A stretch of 64,000 nt of DNA from Gerris lacustris (GCA_951217055.1 OX578281.1:14664447-14728446), one strand, 5' to 3'; positions 46,978 through 57,794 are shown, counted from the stretch's first letter. Numbers and translations are program-made. The notes: generated from the sequence alone by a model not told the origin.

Positions 46978-47819
46978 AAAAGTCTAATACCTTTTTCACT
47001 AGACCGCTTACAAAAGTGAGATTGTAATGTCCATACACCAGCAACTGTTTTCAGCTCGAAAATGTATTTTATAAAGTCAATATGAAACGGAGACGTTATT
47101 GTGCTCATGATATTAACGATACAAATTTGAAAAAAATAATTGCAACCATAATATTCCGCAATGTTCTAAAAGGCGCAGCAAAACAATTCCCACTAAATAT
47201 TCAAGAATTCTTATATCTTATAATTCTTCTGCATTAGTACTCATATCGAATAAAAGATCTTTTCAAATGCAGCAATAAATGTTCTGTTTTATTTTTGTCT
47301 TATCTAACATAGTTTTGAAGTTTTCAAGTAATTTAACTTTGAATTTATTTACCTTCCCCCCCCCCCGCCATAGCTCTTAGAGGATAGCCCGACGAAGACG
47401 CTTTATTTCTTTTTGAATAAACTCATGCTGATTCATGTGTTTGATTCTGAAGCGAAATTGGACACGCTCGGTCTCGCTCAGGCGGGAGTCCGAGCAAACT
47501 TTTTCATTAATTAGAGTAATTTATTTTGTAAATTACAATAATAACACAAAAAATAGCTTTTTGTGTTATGTTTAGCTAATGTTACAAAAGAAAATGGGAA
47601 GAGAAGGATTGAAGCCGAATTACAAAAGTTCAACTTCCGGAATAATAAGTTGCGGGAACGATCTCATTTCGTAAATCGATATTGGTCTATATATATATAT
47701 ATATATAAAATTAATTTATGGTCTTAAAGTAGTCGTATTACACTTCTTTATTGTACCCCATTGTCTAAAGTCTAAACCATATAAATGAAATGTTTTTCGT
47801 TCCAAAAATATATAAGTGC
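46978..47819. other. AT-rich non-coding DNA
   Basis: Contains a short poly(C) at about 47356-47367 and (TA)n at 47689-47707. No supported gene. Confidence 0.5.
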
Positions 47820-47915
47820 AGAACACTAAATAATGAAGGATTGCATATGACAAATTACATCGGATCGAGCGGAATACAAAAAAAATAAACAATGGGTAAA
47901 AGGATGTGGTTAGAG
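47820..47915 (+). repeat. 96-bp direct repeat, left (LINE target duplication)
   Basis: Matches 54147-54242 with two mismatches in 96 bp (GATCGAGCGG against GATCGGGCCG). It starts AGAACACTAAATAATGAAGG and ends GGATGTGGTTAGAG. Confidence 0.9.
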
Positions 47916-48423
47916 TTAAACAAACAGCTTAACCCTGTTGTCGGGGCTTAACTGGCTTGTTTATCCTAACCATTGGAATCGAAACACAAGTTTAGCTTAT
48001 AAATTACTTCTTTTTATGGTTTTTGTTAGTTTTATATCTTTTGATATAAAACTAACATAACAGAAAAAGAAAGAGAGATAGAAAATAAAGCAGAACAGTA
48101 TACATGAAATTCAAAAAACTGTTTTGACCATAGATATTAAAACTCAAATATTATTCTCTCGAATAGAACTTGTGTTATGGTTATTTTATTCAATTATATT
48201 TATTACATATACTGCATTCAATTTATTCAGTTCCAGGCTATATTAACTTGTAAAAATATGTGTATATACATAATATATCATTTTGTGGTGAATAAGAGCT
48301 AGAGAAATATAATACATCTAACTGACATAGGAAGCTGCTTCTAAAGCCAAACACTGAATAATAATAATAAATTGGGTTCGATTGCTGAAAGGCTGGGATA
48401 TATTATATACTAATCATAAATGT

Positions 48424-48426
<3 letters not shown>

Positions 48427-48505
<79 letters not shown>
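48427..48505. repeat. (TA)n microsatellite in LINE 5' UTR
   Basis: About 78 bp of TA. A shorter one is at 48565-48579. Confidence 0.95.
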
Positions 48506-48508
<3 letters not shown>

Positions 48509-49018
48509 CAATGTAATACCGTGTTTTTGCACACTGAAATAAGGTTCTCACTTAACAAATTGTGTATATATATATATATGAGTGAAGGTCGTTGTGCGGC
48601 AACAAGAGTATCGTGCTCCTGTTTGTTCGTTGATTTAACTTATTTTTTTATAATCTTGTGGAATGATTATTATATGCAATTGATTAGTGAAAATTTCTCA
48701 ACACGATGACTATGTTACTTTAAGTTCGAAGTTCAGAAATTAAGTGTAAAGTTGACTTTCGTACAGTGCCAGTGGAAACACATGCTACCTTTAGAGAAAG
48801 TTTAATACATTTTTTAACCTGTGAACGATTTACGCATTACAACTCGACTGAGAGGTAATATCTTTCAATTAGGCGGTTACTGGTATAATTGACACTAAAG
48901 TTTATATTCGTGTATGTGTTAGTTTTAACAAAAATAATTCGATAATAACCTAAGTTTTTAAAAACAATATCATAGAAACTCATATAGGAAAAGAGTTTCT
49001 CTGCCATATGTAAACATC

Positions 49019-49103
49019 TCCGTAGCGCAGTCGGCTAAGGCGCTTGAATTTTAACACGATTTGGTTTAATGATCTCGGGTTCGAATCTTGAAAGGACGCA
49101 AGT
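49019..49103 (+). repeat. tRNA-like sequence in LINE 5' UTR
   Basis: A box TAGCGCAGTCGGCTAAGG (from 49026) with D stem GCGC/GCGC, and B box GGGTTCGAATCT (from about 49077) with a paired T stem (TCGGG/CTTGA with wobbles). The anticodon stem and acceptor do not pair. Box spacing of about 50 bp fits an internal pol III promoter. It may be a SINE fragment or part of the LINE leader. Confidence 0.6.
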
Positions 49104-49334
49104 ATTTTATATCCGTGTATCGTTGAGATTTTTCAGTGATGACACTTTGTGAAAGTAAATATTTACAGTATTATTAACTAAGATATTGATAAAGCCATAG
49201 TATTTACTGATAAGCCATCATTGACTTGAAAAATAAATATACCACGGTTTAGGTGAAAAACATAAATAGTAACACTTCCAAATTAATACGAAAGAATTAT
49301 GGACCGGCAATAATTATTTAATAAATTATTTTGC

Positions 49335-50210
49335 ATGGATAAATACCTAATTAATACAAGCGTCAAAAGAAATAGAACCCAGCTGTCCCCAGAAATGGCC
49401 GATCCAGAAAATAAAAGATTTCAACCCAGCAGAAGGGACTGCGTCGGTTCGATGTCAGCAGCAGAACTGCAAAATCTGATTAGTAGCAGTATAGTTAGTA
49501 ATGTTGGAGCCCTACTAGACGAAAAACTCAGCTTATTAGCCACAAAAGAACAGGTCGAAGAAATAAATAAAAAAGTATCAACACTAGAGAGAGAAAATAC
49601 AGAATTAAAACAAAGATTGGACGCCATCGAACATCTTAACTATTTTCAAAGCAGAAAAATCGAAGGTTTAATAAATAATTCTCAGAAAAATAATCTAATA
49701 TTTCAAGGGTTGACTCTTCATGCCGAAGACAACGCGCTGGAGGTAGTGAGAAGATTCTGCGTAGAGATATTAGGAACAAATGAAAATATTCAAATTACCA
49801 AGGCGTTCAAGATTGGAAAAGAAACCAACTTCGGGTCAACAACCAAAATTAAAGCTTCCTTTCGTGATGAACAAGATGTGCTCTATATTTTAAAGAGTGG
49901 TCCTAAACTTAGAGGCACAAACTTTTATGTTAGTAGAGACTACGAATTTAATTATAGAAAGAGACGAGGAAAGTTGTTCGCCATTAGAAAAGAAATTATA
50001 AAAAATAACAAAAACGTTAAAATAAAAATAAGAGACGATAAAATATACTTAGATAATACAGAATTCGTTTGGAGCGATAATGAAGGGCTAACGACCCAAG
50101 GAACTAAAGGAACTTCTAAGCTAAATGAAATAGTCGGGGCAGATATGTCCGAATTTCTCGAAGTACTCAATGCCGGAGCAACTCAAAATCAACCGCAACA
50201 GTCCATGTGA
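49335..50210 (+). CDS. LINE ORF1 protein, 291 aa
   Basis: An RNA-binding chaperone-type ORF1p for the LINE ribonucleoprotein. Residues 1-60 are a variable N-terminus; about 60-115 form a heptad-rich coiled coil (VEEINKKVSTLERENTELKQ); about 115-240 resemble the RRM plus C-terminal domains of L1-like ORF1p, with NNLIFQGL, ITKAFKIGKE, LRGTNFYVSRDYE and a basic RKRRGKLFAIRKEI. The tail is Gln/Asn-rich. There is a stop upstream in frame (49311). ATG at 49335 is the first start; ATG at 49395 (MADPEN) is an alternative with a better context. The frame ends in ATG-TGA at 50205-50210, and ORF2 continues in the same frame. Confidence 0.92.
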   Translation: MDKYLINTSVKRNRTQLSPEMADPENKRFQPSRRDCVGSMSAAELQNLISSSIVSNVGALLDEKLSLLATKEQVEEINKKVSTLERENTELKQRLDAIEHLNYFQSRKIEGLINNSQKNNLIFQGLTLHAEDNALEVVRRFCVEILGTNENIQITKAFKIGKETNFGSTTKIKASFRDEQDVLYILKSGPKLRGTNFYVSRDYEFNYRKRRGKLFAIRKEIIKNNKNVKIKIRDDKIYLDNTEFVWSDNEGLTTQGTKGTSKLNEIVGADMSEFLEVLNAGATQNQPQQSM

Positions 50211-50315
50211 CAACAAAAGAACCTCCAACATACATCAACTAACTGTTTATCCTCACAACCCAATCCACATGCCTTATCCAACCAGGTCATCGTTGAAAAC
50301 TCAAACATCATAAGA

Positions 50316-53300
50316 TTGCTTTCATATAATATATGCGGCTTAGCTGGTAAAATAAACAACAAACAGTTTATAAAGTATATAAATTCTTGCGACATTTTTT
50401 GTCTACAAGAAACGTTTATCTTAAAGAATGACTTAGAAATTTACGAGAAAATATTCCCTAACTTTAAAATACATTGTAAACCGGCCATAAGATCAAACCT
50501 ATTAGGAAGAGCAAGTGGAGGGATGATGAACGGCATTAGAAAATCTCTAATAAAAGAAAAAATACTCACATACTTAGAAATTAATAATGTTCCTCTGATT
50601 AAACTAAAGCTGGAAGAAGATGTCATTCACATTCTTCCAGTGTACCTAAATTGTAATTCTTGGTTAGATTGTTTCAGTAACTTGTCAGATTTCCTTTCAA
50701 ATAACTTAGACCTAGAAATACTAATAGTTGGAGATATTAACGCTCGATTAGGTGCAGGACAAATCATAAATGACGACTTCTTTCAGATCTGCGGCTCAAA
50801 CATATTTCAAAGCAGAAAGTCTAAAGATTTAGTAATCAACCACAATGGGAAAAGATTTATGAACGCATGTGAAGAGTACAACTTAATTATTTTGAATGGT
50901 AGAACTAAAGGAGACCCAGGCGAGTACACTTTTATTGGTCCTAACGGTAACTCCGTAATAGATTTCGCTTGTATTTCAGCAACTAGCCTTCATCTGATAA
51001 ACGACTTTTCAGTAGATCCACAATGGTACTCAGACCACATGCCTATAAAAGTAACTTTTGAAGGAAAACTAAGTAAAAATGACAATATATGTTTACCAGC
51101 ACCAATTCCACCAAAAATAAGTTGGACCAAACAAGACGATTTATCCTATAAGTTTAAGATCGATAAGTACATTAATAGCCAGGAAGAAGGTAATTTAAAC
51201 TCAATAAATAACTTCATGCACAGTTCTTTGAGTAAAGAGAGCATTGAAGAGATGGCCAACTATATCATAAACAGCGTCAAGCAATCTTCAAACATGGGAA
51301 ACCTGAGGACAAAAAGAGAACATAAACACGGTAAAAAACCATGGTTTGATAAACAATGTCGAAAATACCGAAATACTGTCTTCTTTTTACTTAATTTAAA
51401 CAGGGAAAAATGGTCTACACACAGATATAAACAATATAAAGAAGCTGTCTGGAAATACAAGCACTTATGTGATAAAAAGAAAAGAGAACACCATATGGAG
51501 GAGGTAAACAAGCTATGTACTGTGAAAGATTCTAAACAATTTTGGCAAATAGTCGGGTCATTCAAAATGAAATCAAACACATTGGTAGACTGCATTAGCG
51601 TAGATAAATGGGTGAGCTTTTATAAAGGGATATTCAACCAACACAGTAATATCAGATCAATAGAATATACAGAAACTTTCAACGAAGTTCCGTTTCTAGA
51701 CAAAGAGTTTTCAATAGACGAACTACAAACTGCCCTACGAGCGGCCAAATCGAATAAAGCCCCAGGAATAGACAGAATTCCGGTAGAATTCTTTCAACAT
51801 GCGACGAATGATTTTTGTACTTTAATACTGAAATTATTTAATGGAATATTCACGAGTGGCTGTTTACCGGAATCATTTAAGTATTCTATAATTAACCCGA
51901 TCTACAAGCGAGGAGACTCAACAGATGTCGGCAACTATAGAGCTATTTCACTCCTTAATGCATTGGCTAAACTGTTTTCCAGCATTCTACTTAATCGCAT
52001 GGCTGAGTGGATTGAACAAAATAAGATTTTATGCGAGAACCAAGCCGGTTTCCGAAAAGGTTACTCTACGGTAGACAACATTTTTAGTCTGGTGTCAATT
52101 ATTAAAATCTTACACAAGAGAGGAAGGAAGAAGGTGTATGCTTTTTTTGTAGACTTTTCCTCCGCCTTCGATTCCATAAATCGCCAGAACTTATTTTACA
52201 AACTAAATAGTTTAGGATTTTCTAACAAAGTAAGTAATGTTATTAAAAACATGTATACAGGTACCCGGTCATGCGTTTTGAATAAACACGGATTATCTGA
52301 ATGGTTTGACAATGAGGTGGGATTAAGACAAGGTTGTTCATTAAGTGGGCTCTTGTTTGCTCTTTATATCAACGACATTGTGGAGTACATCGGTCACGGA
52401 GTAGATATCAACGGTAAAGCAATTAACATCTTATTATACGCAGATGATTTGGTCCTGTTGGCAGACAACCCTGCAAAACTTCAAAAAATGATAAATGCAT
52501 TAGAACAATACGTAGATCTATGGAACCTCAAAATTAACATGGAAAAATCCAAAATTATGATTTTTAGACAGGGTGGACGGACTGGAAATAAAAATTGGGT
52601 TTTTAAGAAACAATTTATAGGTATAGTTAATAAATATAAATACCTGGGAATCCTATTAACTCCAAAATTATCTTTCACGGCACATTTAGAAGACAAAGTT
52701 AAGTCAGGAAAGCTAGGGCTACAGACTGTCTGGAAAAAATATTTAGCAGATAACTCTGTAAATCTAGCAGCAAAAGATAAAGTGTTTAAAGCAGTTATGA
52801 GGTCCACCGTTACTTATGGTGCTGAAATTTGGGGATACACCGTAAATGAGATATTGGAAAACTACCAACGATATTATTATAAAAGGCTACTCGCAGCCCA
52901 TTCTACCACCCCTAACTACATGTTAAACCTGGAGACTGAAATAACAAATCTAAATGAATACGCTTTCCTACAACATGTCAATTACATAGAAAAAGTACTT
53001 TTCCTTGACGGCGACCGTTTGCCTAATTTCCTTGCCAAAGAAACCGTAAGAGCAAACTGTTTTTGGTTTCAAACGTGGAGTACTCTTTGCAGGCAACAAG
53101 AGGTAGACTTCCGACATCAATGGGAATCGAGAATAGTTTGGAGACTAGACATTCTAGAAGCTACTAAGAAAATAAGTTTTGAAAATGTCAGAAAAATAGA
53201 AGAACGCGCTAGAAACGGCAACTTTTGTCAACACTACCGCTTGCTAAAGTATTCAGCACTACCTGAATTCGGATATTTTAGCGACCAACAAAAGCTTGAA

Positions 53301-53606
53301 AACATTAAAATAATTTTCAGAACACGCACGGGAACCTTGAACTTAAATTACAGATCATGGCGGAAAACAGAGTTAGATAAAAATAAATGTCAACTGTGCA
53401 ACTTACAAGCGGACGAAGACGTGTACCATTTTATTGCCATATGCCCGATATTAAGATGCTATCGAAGAACTTGGTTTGGCAAAGACTCGCTTTCAATGGA
53501 TGAAATGGTGGATTATTTGAATGGAAAGTCGTGGGAAACAATTATAGGTTACGTAAAAATTGCTACAAAATATAGATATGAACTGTTGTCCTATATGAAT
53601 TATTAA
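50316..53606 (+). CDS. LINE ORF2: endonuclease and reverse transcriptase
   Basis: Nicks the target and copies the LINE RNA by target-primed reverse transcription. Numbering from 50316: an EEP (APE-like) endonuclease at about 1-250 with NICGL, LQET (Glu), VGDINARLG, GEYTFIGPNGNSVIDF and SDHMPI; reverse transcriptase at about 475-745 with GIDRIPVEF, motif A FVDFSSAFDSI, motif B LRQGCSLSGLLFALYIND and catalytic YADD; a C-terminal C2HC motif at about 1025-1043 (CQLC, then H-x4-C). No RNase H. No internal stop. The codon at 50316 is TTG: the open frame actually begins at 50211, right after the ORF1 TGA, and has no ATG before residue 70, which is beyond two endonuclease motifs. Translation by stop readthrough or non-AUG initiation is implied, or this copy has lost a start. 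Confidence 0.95.
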   Translation: MLSYNICGLAGKINNKQFIKYINSCDIFCLQETFILKNDLEIYEKIFPNFKIHCKPAIRSNLLGRASGGMMNGIRKSLIKEKILTYLEINNVPLIKLKLEEDVIHILPVYLNCNSWLDCFSNLSDFLSNNLDLEILIVGDINARLGAGQIINDDFFQICGSNIFQSRKSKDLVINHNGKRFMNACEEYNLIILNGRTKGDPGEYTFIGPNGNSVIDFACISATSLHLINDFSVDPQWYSDHMPIKVTFEGKLSKNDNICLPAPIPPKISWTKQDDLSYKFKIDKYINSQEEGNLNSINNFMHSSLSKESIEEMANYIINSVKQSSNMGNLRTKREHKHGKKPWFDKQCRKYRNTVFFLLNLNREKWSTHRYKQYKEAVWKYKHLCDKKKREHHMEEVNKLCTVKDSKQFWQIVGSFKMKSNTLVDCISVDKWVSFYKGIFNQHSNIRSIEYTETFNEVPFLDKEFSIDELQTALRAAKSNKAPGIDRIPVEFFQHATNDFCTLILKLFNGIFTSGCLPESFKYSIINPIYKRGDSTDVGNYRAISLLNALAKLFSSILLNRMAEWIEQNKILCENQAGFRKGYSTVDNIFSLVSIIKILHKRGRKKVYAFFVDFSSAFDSINRQNLFYKLNSLGFSNKVSNVIKNMYTGTRSCVLNKHGLSEWFDNEVGLRQGCSLSGLLFALYINDIVEYIGHGVDINGKAINILLYADDLVLLADNPAKLQKMINALEQYVDLWNLKINMEKSKIMIFRQGGRTGNKNWVFKKQFIGIVNKYKYLGILLTPKLSFTAHLEDKVKSGKLGLQTVWKKYLADNSVNLAAKDKVFKAVMRSTVTYGAEIWGYTVNEILENYQRYYYKRLLAAHSTTPNYMLNLETEITNLNEYAFLQHVNYIEKVLFLDGDRLPNFLAKETVRANCFWFQTWSTLCRQQEVDFRHQWESRIVWRLDILEATKKISFENVRKIEERARNGNFCQHYRLLKYSALPEFGYFSDQQKLENIKIIFRTRTGTLNLNYRSWRKTELDKNKCQLCNLQADEDVYHFIAICPILRCYRRTWFGKDSLSMDEMVDYLNGKSWETIIGYVKIATKYRYELLSYMNY

Positions 53607-54096
53607 TATTATCACACTTACTCTTAATATTGATCAATAGATAAGATGAAATAAACAAAACAAAACTGCAGCTTGCTTATAAATTAAATTATAACAATAT
53701 ATGAAGTAAATAAATAATGTCTTATTTAAAAACTAAAATATTATATTAATCATTATTAATCAATGAATTATTTATTATTAAATTAATTATTAAATATTTA
53801 AATTAATTATTAAAAATTTAAATTAATTGTTAAAAATTTAAATTAATTGTTAAGTTATTTATTAGTTATTATTCATTATATTATAAAAATATAAATTATA
53901 TTATTTATTTATTATATTATATTATTAATTATTCATTATATTATATTATAAATTATATATAAAATACTAAATGAAATTATATAATTATGTAAAGCCTTCA
54001 CTCCCCCCCTGACGACTGTGATCATAGGGGGTATAATATATATTTGTTTAACTTCCTTTTTGTACATTATTATAAATATATATATTTATTTATTTA

Positions 54097-54097
<1 letters not shown>

Positions 54098-54142
<45 letters not shown>
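54098..54142. repeat. LINE simple-repeat tail (TATT)n(TA)n
   Basis: Starts with (TTTA)n from about 54078 and changes to TA, ending directly at the right 96-bp repeat. Confidence 0.85.
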
Positions 54143-54145
<3 letters not shown>

Positions 54146-54146
54146 T

Positions 54147-54242
54147 AGAACACTAAATAATGAAGGATTGCATATGACAAATTACATCGGATCGGGCCGA
54201 ATACAAAAAAAATAAACAATGGGTAAAAGGATGTGGTTAGAG
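54147..54242 (+). repeat. 96-bp direct repeat, right (LINE target duplication)
   Basis: See 47820-47915. Joining the left flank (TATAAGTGC) to this copy and its right flank (CTATTACAGCG) gives the expected unoccupied site. Confidence 0.9.
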
Positions 54243-54465
54243 CTATTACAGCGAAACTAATTAATGTGGTTATTATGAATAATGTTCAGTCATTATATAT
54301 GATAACTATTGAATTTAGTCATAGTGGTTATTAAAGCTTAATTAATCACTATATCTAGTCATTATGCATAATATCTGACCCAAGTCAGAGAATGTGATAA
54401 TATGTATTAATCATTTTGTCTAGCTATTATGTATAATAACTGTTGGACTTTGAAATAGTACATTA

Positions 54466-54582
54466 CGCGTCGAGTGCGGAAACTATTGTTTTGCATGCGA
54501 GTGTGGAGTTTGCACCCGAGCGACAGCGAGGGTAGTAAAACCACACGAGCAATGCAAAATGCCGTTTTCGCACGAGTTGCGT
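54466..54582. mobile_element. Palindromic MITE, about 117 bp
   Basis: The left arm GTCGAGTGCGGAAACTATTG mirrors the right end (GCCGTTTTCGCACGAGTTGCG). TTTTGCATGCGAGTGTGG and CCACACGAGCAATGCAAAA follow inward. The open frame at 54463-54774 (-) reads across it and is therefore doubtful. Confidence 0.8.
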
Positions 54583-54763
54583 ACCGTACTTATCTACGAT
54601 TGTTAGATTTAAATAATAAATACAGAAAAAAAATAAACTTGCTGTATGTAAGTTCGTATCTCTCTCTCTTGATAAAGATGGCATTAATTCTTGAGTTGTA
54701 TTTTTTGGCGAATTAATTATTTCTGGAGGAGTATTATTCTCCACATTTTCGTCAAAGTCACTT

Positions 54764-55036
54764 GATTCACTCATTGTTTTTTACTAAAAACTCTATATAA
54801 ACAGTTACTTTAATAAATGAACAGCAAATTAGTTTTGTTAAATGTAAACAAACTCGCTAATCGTGCGTAAAGCTGAAGAATTCCTCTTCTTTACCACGCT
54901 AGCGTGGTAAAGAAGAGGAATTATTCAGAACTATGAGACGCGCATGCGCAATGAATACAAGTACGTAAATAATCACTATCTACGCATCTAAACAAAGATA
55001 TAATGTTTATATTTCCTATCAATCGTAGATAAAATT
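54764..55036 (+). mobile_element. Hairpin repeat family E, copy 2 (uninterrupted)
   Basis: Runs from TTCACTCATTG through AAACTCTATATAAACAG, AACAGCAAATTAG, the hairpin at 54879-54922, GAGACGCGCATGCGCAATG, and TCTACGCATCTAAACAAAG to AATCGTAGATAAA. It shows the state of the locus before family A inserted in copy 1. Confidence 0.85.
54879..54922. repeat. Perfect 21-bp-arm hairpin in family E, copy 2
   Basis: The stem AATTCCTCTTCTTTACCACG pairs perfectly with CGTGGTAAAGAAGAGGAATT around a CTAG centre. It differs from copy 1 at several positions, always on both strands. Confidence 0.92.
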
Positions 55037-55165
55037 ATTAACATGCTTTTCTTTACTATACTAAGTACCTATAATATATTATAAATAAAAAAAAGTTGTA
55101 CATAAACAAGTTTAAAATAAAAAAGTTATATATACATCATACTTTATTCACCAAATTTTTTTTCC

Positions 55166-55343
55166 AATTTTTAAGTTTTTGGTAGTTTTCATACTACGTA
55201 AAGTTTAAATTATAGTTTAAATCAAATTATAATTATTATTAACTACGGGAAATAGACTGAGAAAAATACACTCCCGGCGCTGGAGTGTATTTTTCTCAGT
55301 CTGTTTCCCGTAGTTAATAATAATTATAATTTGATTTAAATTT
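55166..55343 (-). mobile_element. Palindromic tRNA-SINE, copy 3 (shortest)
   Basis: In SINE orientation (minus) the tail is 55215-55166 (CTTTACGTAGTATG, AAACTACCAAAAAC), as in copy 2. The 59-bp arms 55216-55274 and 55281-55341 have one mismatch. The centre is CGGCGC, so only the last bases of the tRNA acceptor region remain. No target duplication could be recognised beside it because the flanks are A/T homopolymers. Confidence 0.85.
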
Positions 55344-56604
55344 AAAAAAAAAATATTTTTAAAAAAGGGCTAAATAAGAAAAATACTCTGCCAATTAATG
55401 TGGCACATAGCTTCCTCGCAAAGAAAAGACCGAATTAAGAAAAATACCTCGATAAAAATAATCAAAAAGTTAGAACGGCGCGGCACTGTTCCAGTAAATA
55501 TTTAATAAAGTTGAAGAAATTTAAACAATTGTTGGAGAAACAAAGCCTCCAACAAGCACCAAAAGTTAGCGCACATATAATTAATTTAATAAACAAAATA
55601 AATATGAAACTGCAACCAAATCGTAGAAACCGCTGTATACATTTTTTTTTTTTGTTTTACCCTCCTCAAAAATAACACAAAATAGAATATAACAAAAATT
55701 AATCTACTATGCAAGAGCTTTTCAACGATACACAATACACATCATATTATAAAAGATTAACTTTAACATTTGTACCCCTGTACTCTGAGGTACCAAAATT
55801 ATATTTTTAAAAACAAACAATACAAAAGCGCATTCATTTAACTAATAAATACATATAAATAAAAAACCTAATATCAAAAAAGTATTTAAACCCTTTAACC
55901 AACCTGTATCGATAAGTTAAGTGTTATCGTGTATTTTTTGTTATTGAAAAATCAGGTCATAATTATACTACGGAATAAGGATACTATAATTATAATTTAA
56001 GGATACTACGGATTTTTTGTTGATTTTTCTTAAGCTCGCGAAATAGATGAGTATGTGCCCCAACAATATTGTTATTAGCCTTATTGAAGAGCTCGAAGGG
56101 CCTTAAGATATCTATTGTACGAGTATATAACCTTTAGAAAGCTACGTTTTCTTAATCTTCTATAAAAATATATCTATTTTATTGTAACTAAGTTTCTTTA
56201 TAGTATTACTTGAAACTATAAAGTTCAATAACATGTCAAGAAGTTCTTATCATAGATTCAACTACACATAGAATAAAAAATAGATAAGTTTTCTTCTCCA
56301 ATCTAAAAAATCAATTATAAAGAGAAAAGTATCCGGATTAATTTTCAACTTTTTGTTTCACTTAAAACTTTAAGCGGTTAGCAAGTTTTAATTAAATCTG
56401 AAATTTCTATTACACAGTGGTTATTTATTTAATAGTTAAAAACATTTAGGAACTGAATCAATTGAGAATATAAATAAAATTGTATTTAATCAATTTGTAA
56501 AATTTTTCTTAAGTCGTTTTTAAATGTATATTAATGTAAAATGTATATTAATTATGTGCATTAATTATGTATATGTATTTTCATCAGAAGTTTTAAATAC
56601 TTTT
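55344..56604. other. AT-rich non-coding DNA
   Basis: A short family B start (AATGTGGCACATAGCTTCCT) is at about 55397-55420. No supported gene. Confidence 0.5.
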
Positions 56605-57125
56605 GCTTCCGAGCTTAAAGGAAAGGAGAAAGGTAAAGGAAACTATGTGATCGTTCTGAAGAACTAATAATTTTTATCTCTCGATTTAAAACATTTCAAG
56701 ACAGTAATCCATTTTATACGTCAGGGAGCATTTTTGGTTCAGTGTCTTAAATTTATGTGAACCAATATATCATTAGAAATACTTTTTTTTACCAATTTTA
56801 ATGAAACTTAAATGGTAGGTGATAATTAGCCCATTGTTGGTCCCATGTAAGTTTCAACCTTCTGCGCTCATTTGTTTCTCTTCCACATACGCACAAACAT
56901 ACTTTAATTTACACCTATATCTTCAAAAGCACATATCTGATTTCGATGAAATTTGGATGGCTTATCGAAAGTAGCCAGCAGATTAAATTTAACCAACTGC
57001 TCAAAATCAAAATAATTTAGGCAGATTTAAAAAACGAGAGGAAAATTAAAATAAATTTGACAATAATGGGTTGTAAAAGCATAAAATAGGACATGAAGAA
57101 GCTATGTGTCACACAAATTGGCAGA
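56605..57125 (-). repeat. Repeat family B, copy 7
   Basis: Minus copy with GGAAACTATGTGATCGTTCT, TTTCAACCTTCTGCGCTCAT and a GAAGCTATGTGTCACACAAA end. Confidence 0.8.
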
Positions 57126-57434
57126 ATTTTTTTATATACACCACAATTAACAATGATATTATATAGGGCGTGAAAACATCGATGCGATGTTTAAATGTGA
57201 AAATGTGTCATCTGTTATCCACCCAAGATTATTGTTGGTGTTTATACCATGGTCCCAAGGTGGTGAGAGCCTTAAACCTCTTTAGACACACTGATCCCCC
57301 AGCTGCTTTTAGGGATTACACCTGAAGTTCTCAAAACACCATACCTTAGTTTACTCACGCTAAAAGAGGGTTACAAATGTCTTCAAGACTATTAATTTTA
57401 GGTGTTTCAAATTTTGCACTCTATTATAAACTAA

Positions 57435-57672
57435 AAGGTCCCATATTCACTTCAACTTTTCCGCAACCGTGTCTTTCAACCTGGTTCAACAACTGTTAAA
57501 ACTCTAACTGGTTGACATAACATTACACTCGGCCCAAATATATCAAAAGGTTTTGATACCCTTTAACATTGCTGTTCAACTTGTGATTCGGTCTCTCAAC
57601 CACCCCATACACTTTCCAACTTCAACTACAACACAACCAAGTTGGACAAGTTGAAGTGTTTATGGGGCCCTT
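57435..57672. mobile_element. Small inverted-repeat element, about 238 bp
   Basis: The left end AAGGTCCCATATTCACTTCA mirrors the right end TGAAGTGTTTATGGGGCCCTT. Inside are further CAACTT and AAGTTG repeats. The 57130-57434 flank has no recognised gene. Confidence 0.6.
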
Positions 57673-57794
57673 AAGATTGTGGCGCAACATCCCGTGGAGG
57701 CTTCAGGACTGCCAATAACACATATTTATCACTCTCAATAACGAGTAGACTTCATTAAAAATGACGTATTTATAAAATATTGGAGCATTTATGG

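Larger units (their letters stand above)
47916..54146 (+). mobile_element. Full-length non-LTR retrotransposon (LINE), 6.2 kb
   Basis: Order: 5' UTR of about 1.4 kb (with (TA)n at 48427-48505 and a tRNA-like stretch at 49019-49103), ORF1 (49335-50210), ORF2 (open from 50211 to 53606), 3' UTR of about 540 bp with AT-rich tandem units (53740-53900), and a simple-repeat tail (TATT)n(TA)n ending at the right direct repeat. It lies exactly between two 96-bp direct repeats that I read as its target duplication. Both ORFs are open throughout, so the copy looks young. The ORF1 type (coiled coil plus RRM-like) and the ORF2 C-terminal C2HC motif with no RNase H are compatible with the L2/Daphne/Crack group; the clade is inference. 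Confidence 0.88.

Noticed and set aside
47820..47915. The 96-bp repeats as LTRs of an LTR retrotransposon
   Set aside because: The enclosed ORFs are LINE type (APE-like endonuclease, YADD RT, no protease, integrase or RNase H), and the repeats lack TG...CA ends.
54463..54774. 103-codon minus-strand frame beginning MSESSDFDENVENNTPPEII
   Set aside because: The acidic start looks protein-like, but the frame crosses the palindromic MITE at 54466-54582 and has no splice sites or recognised motif.
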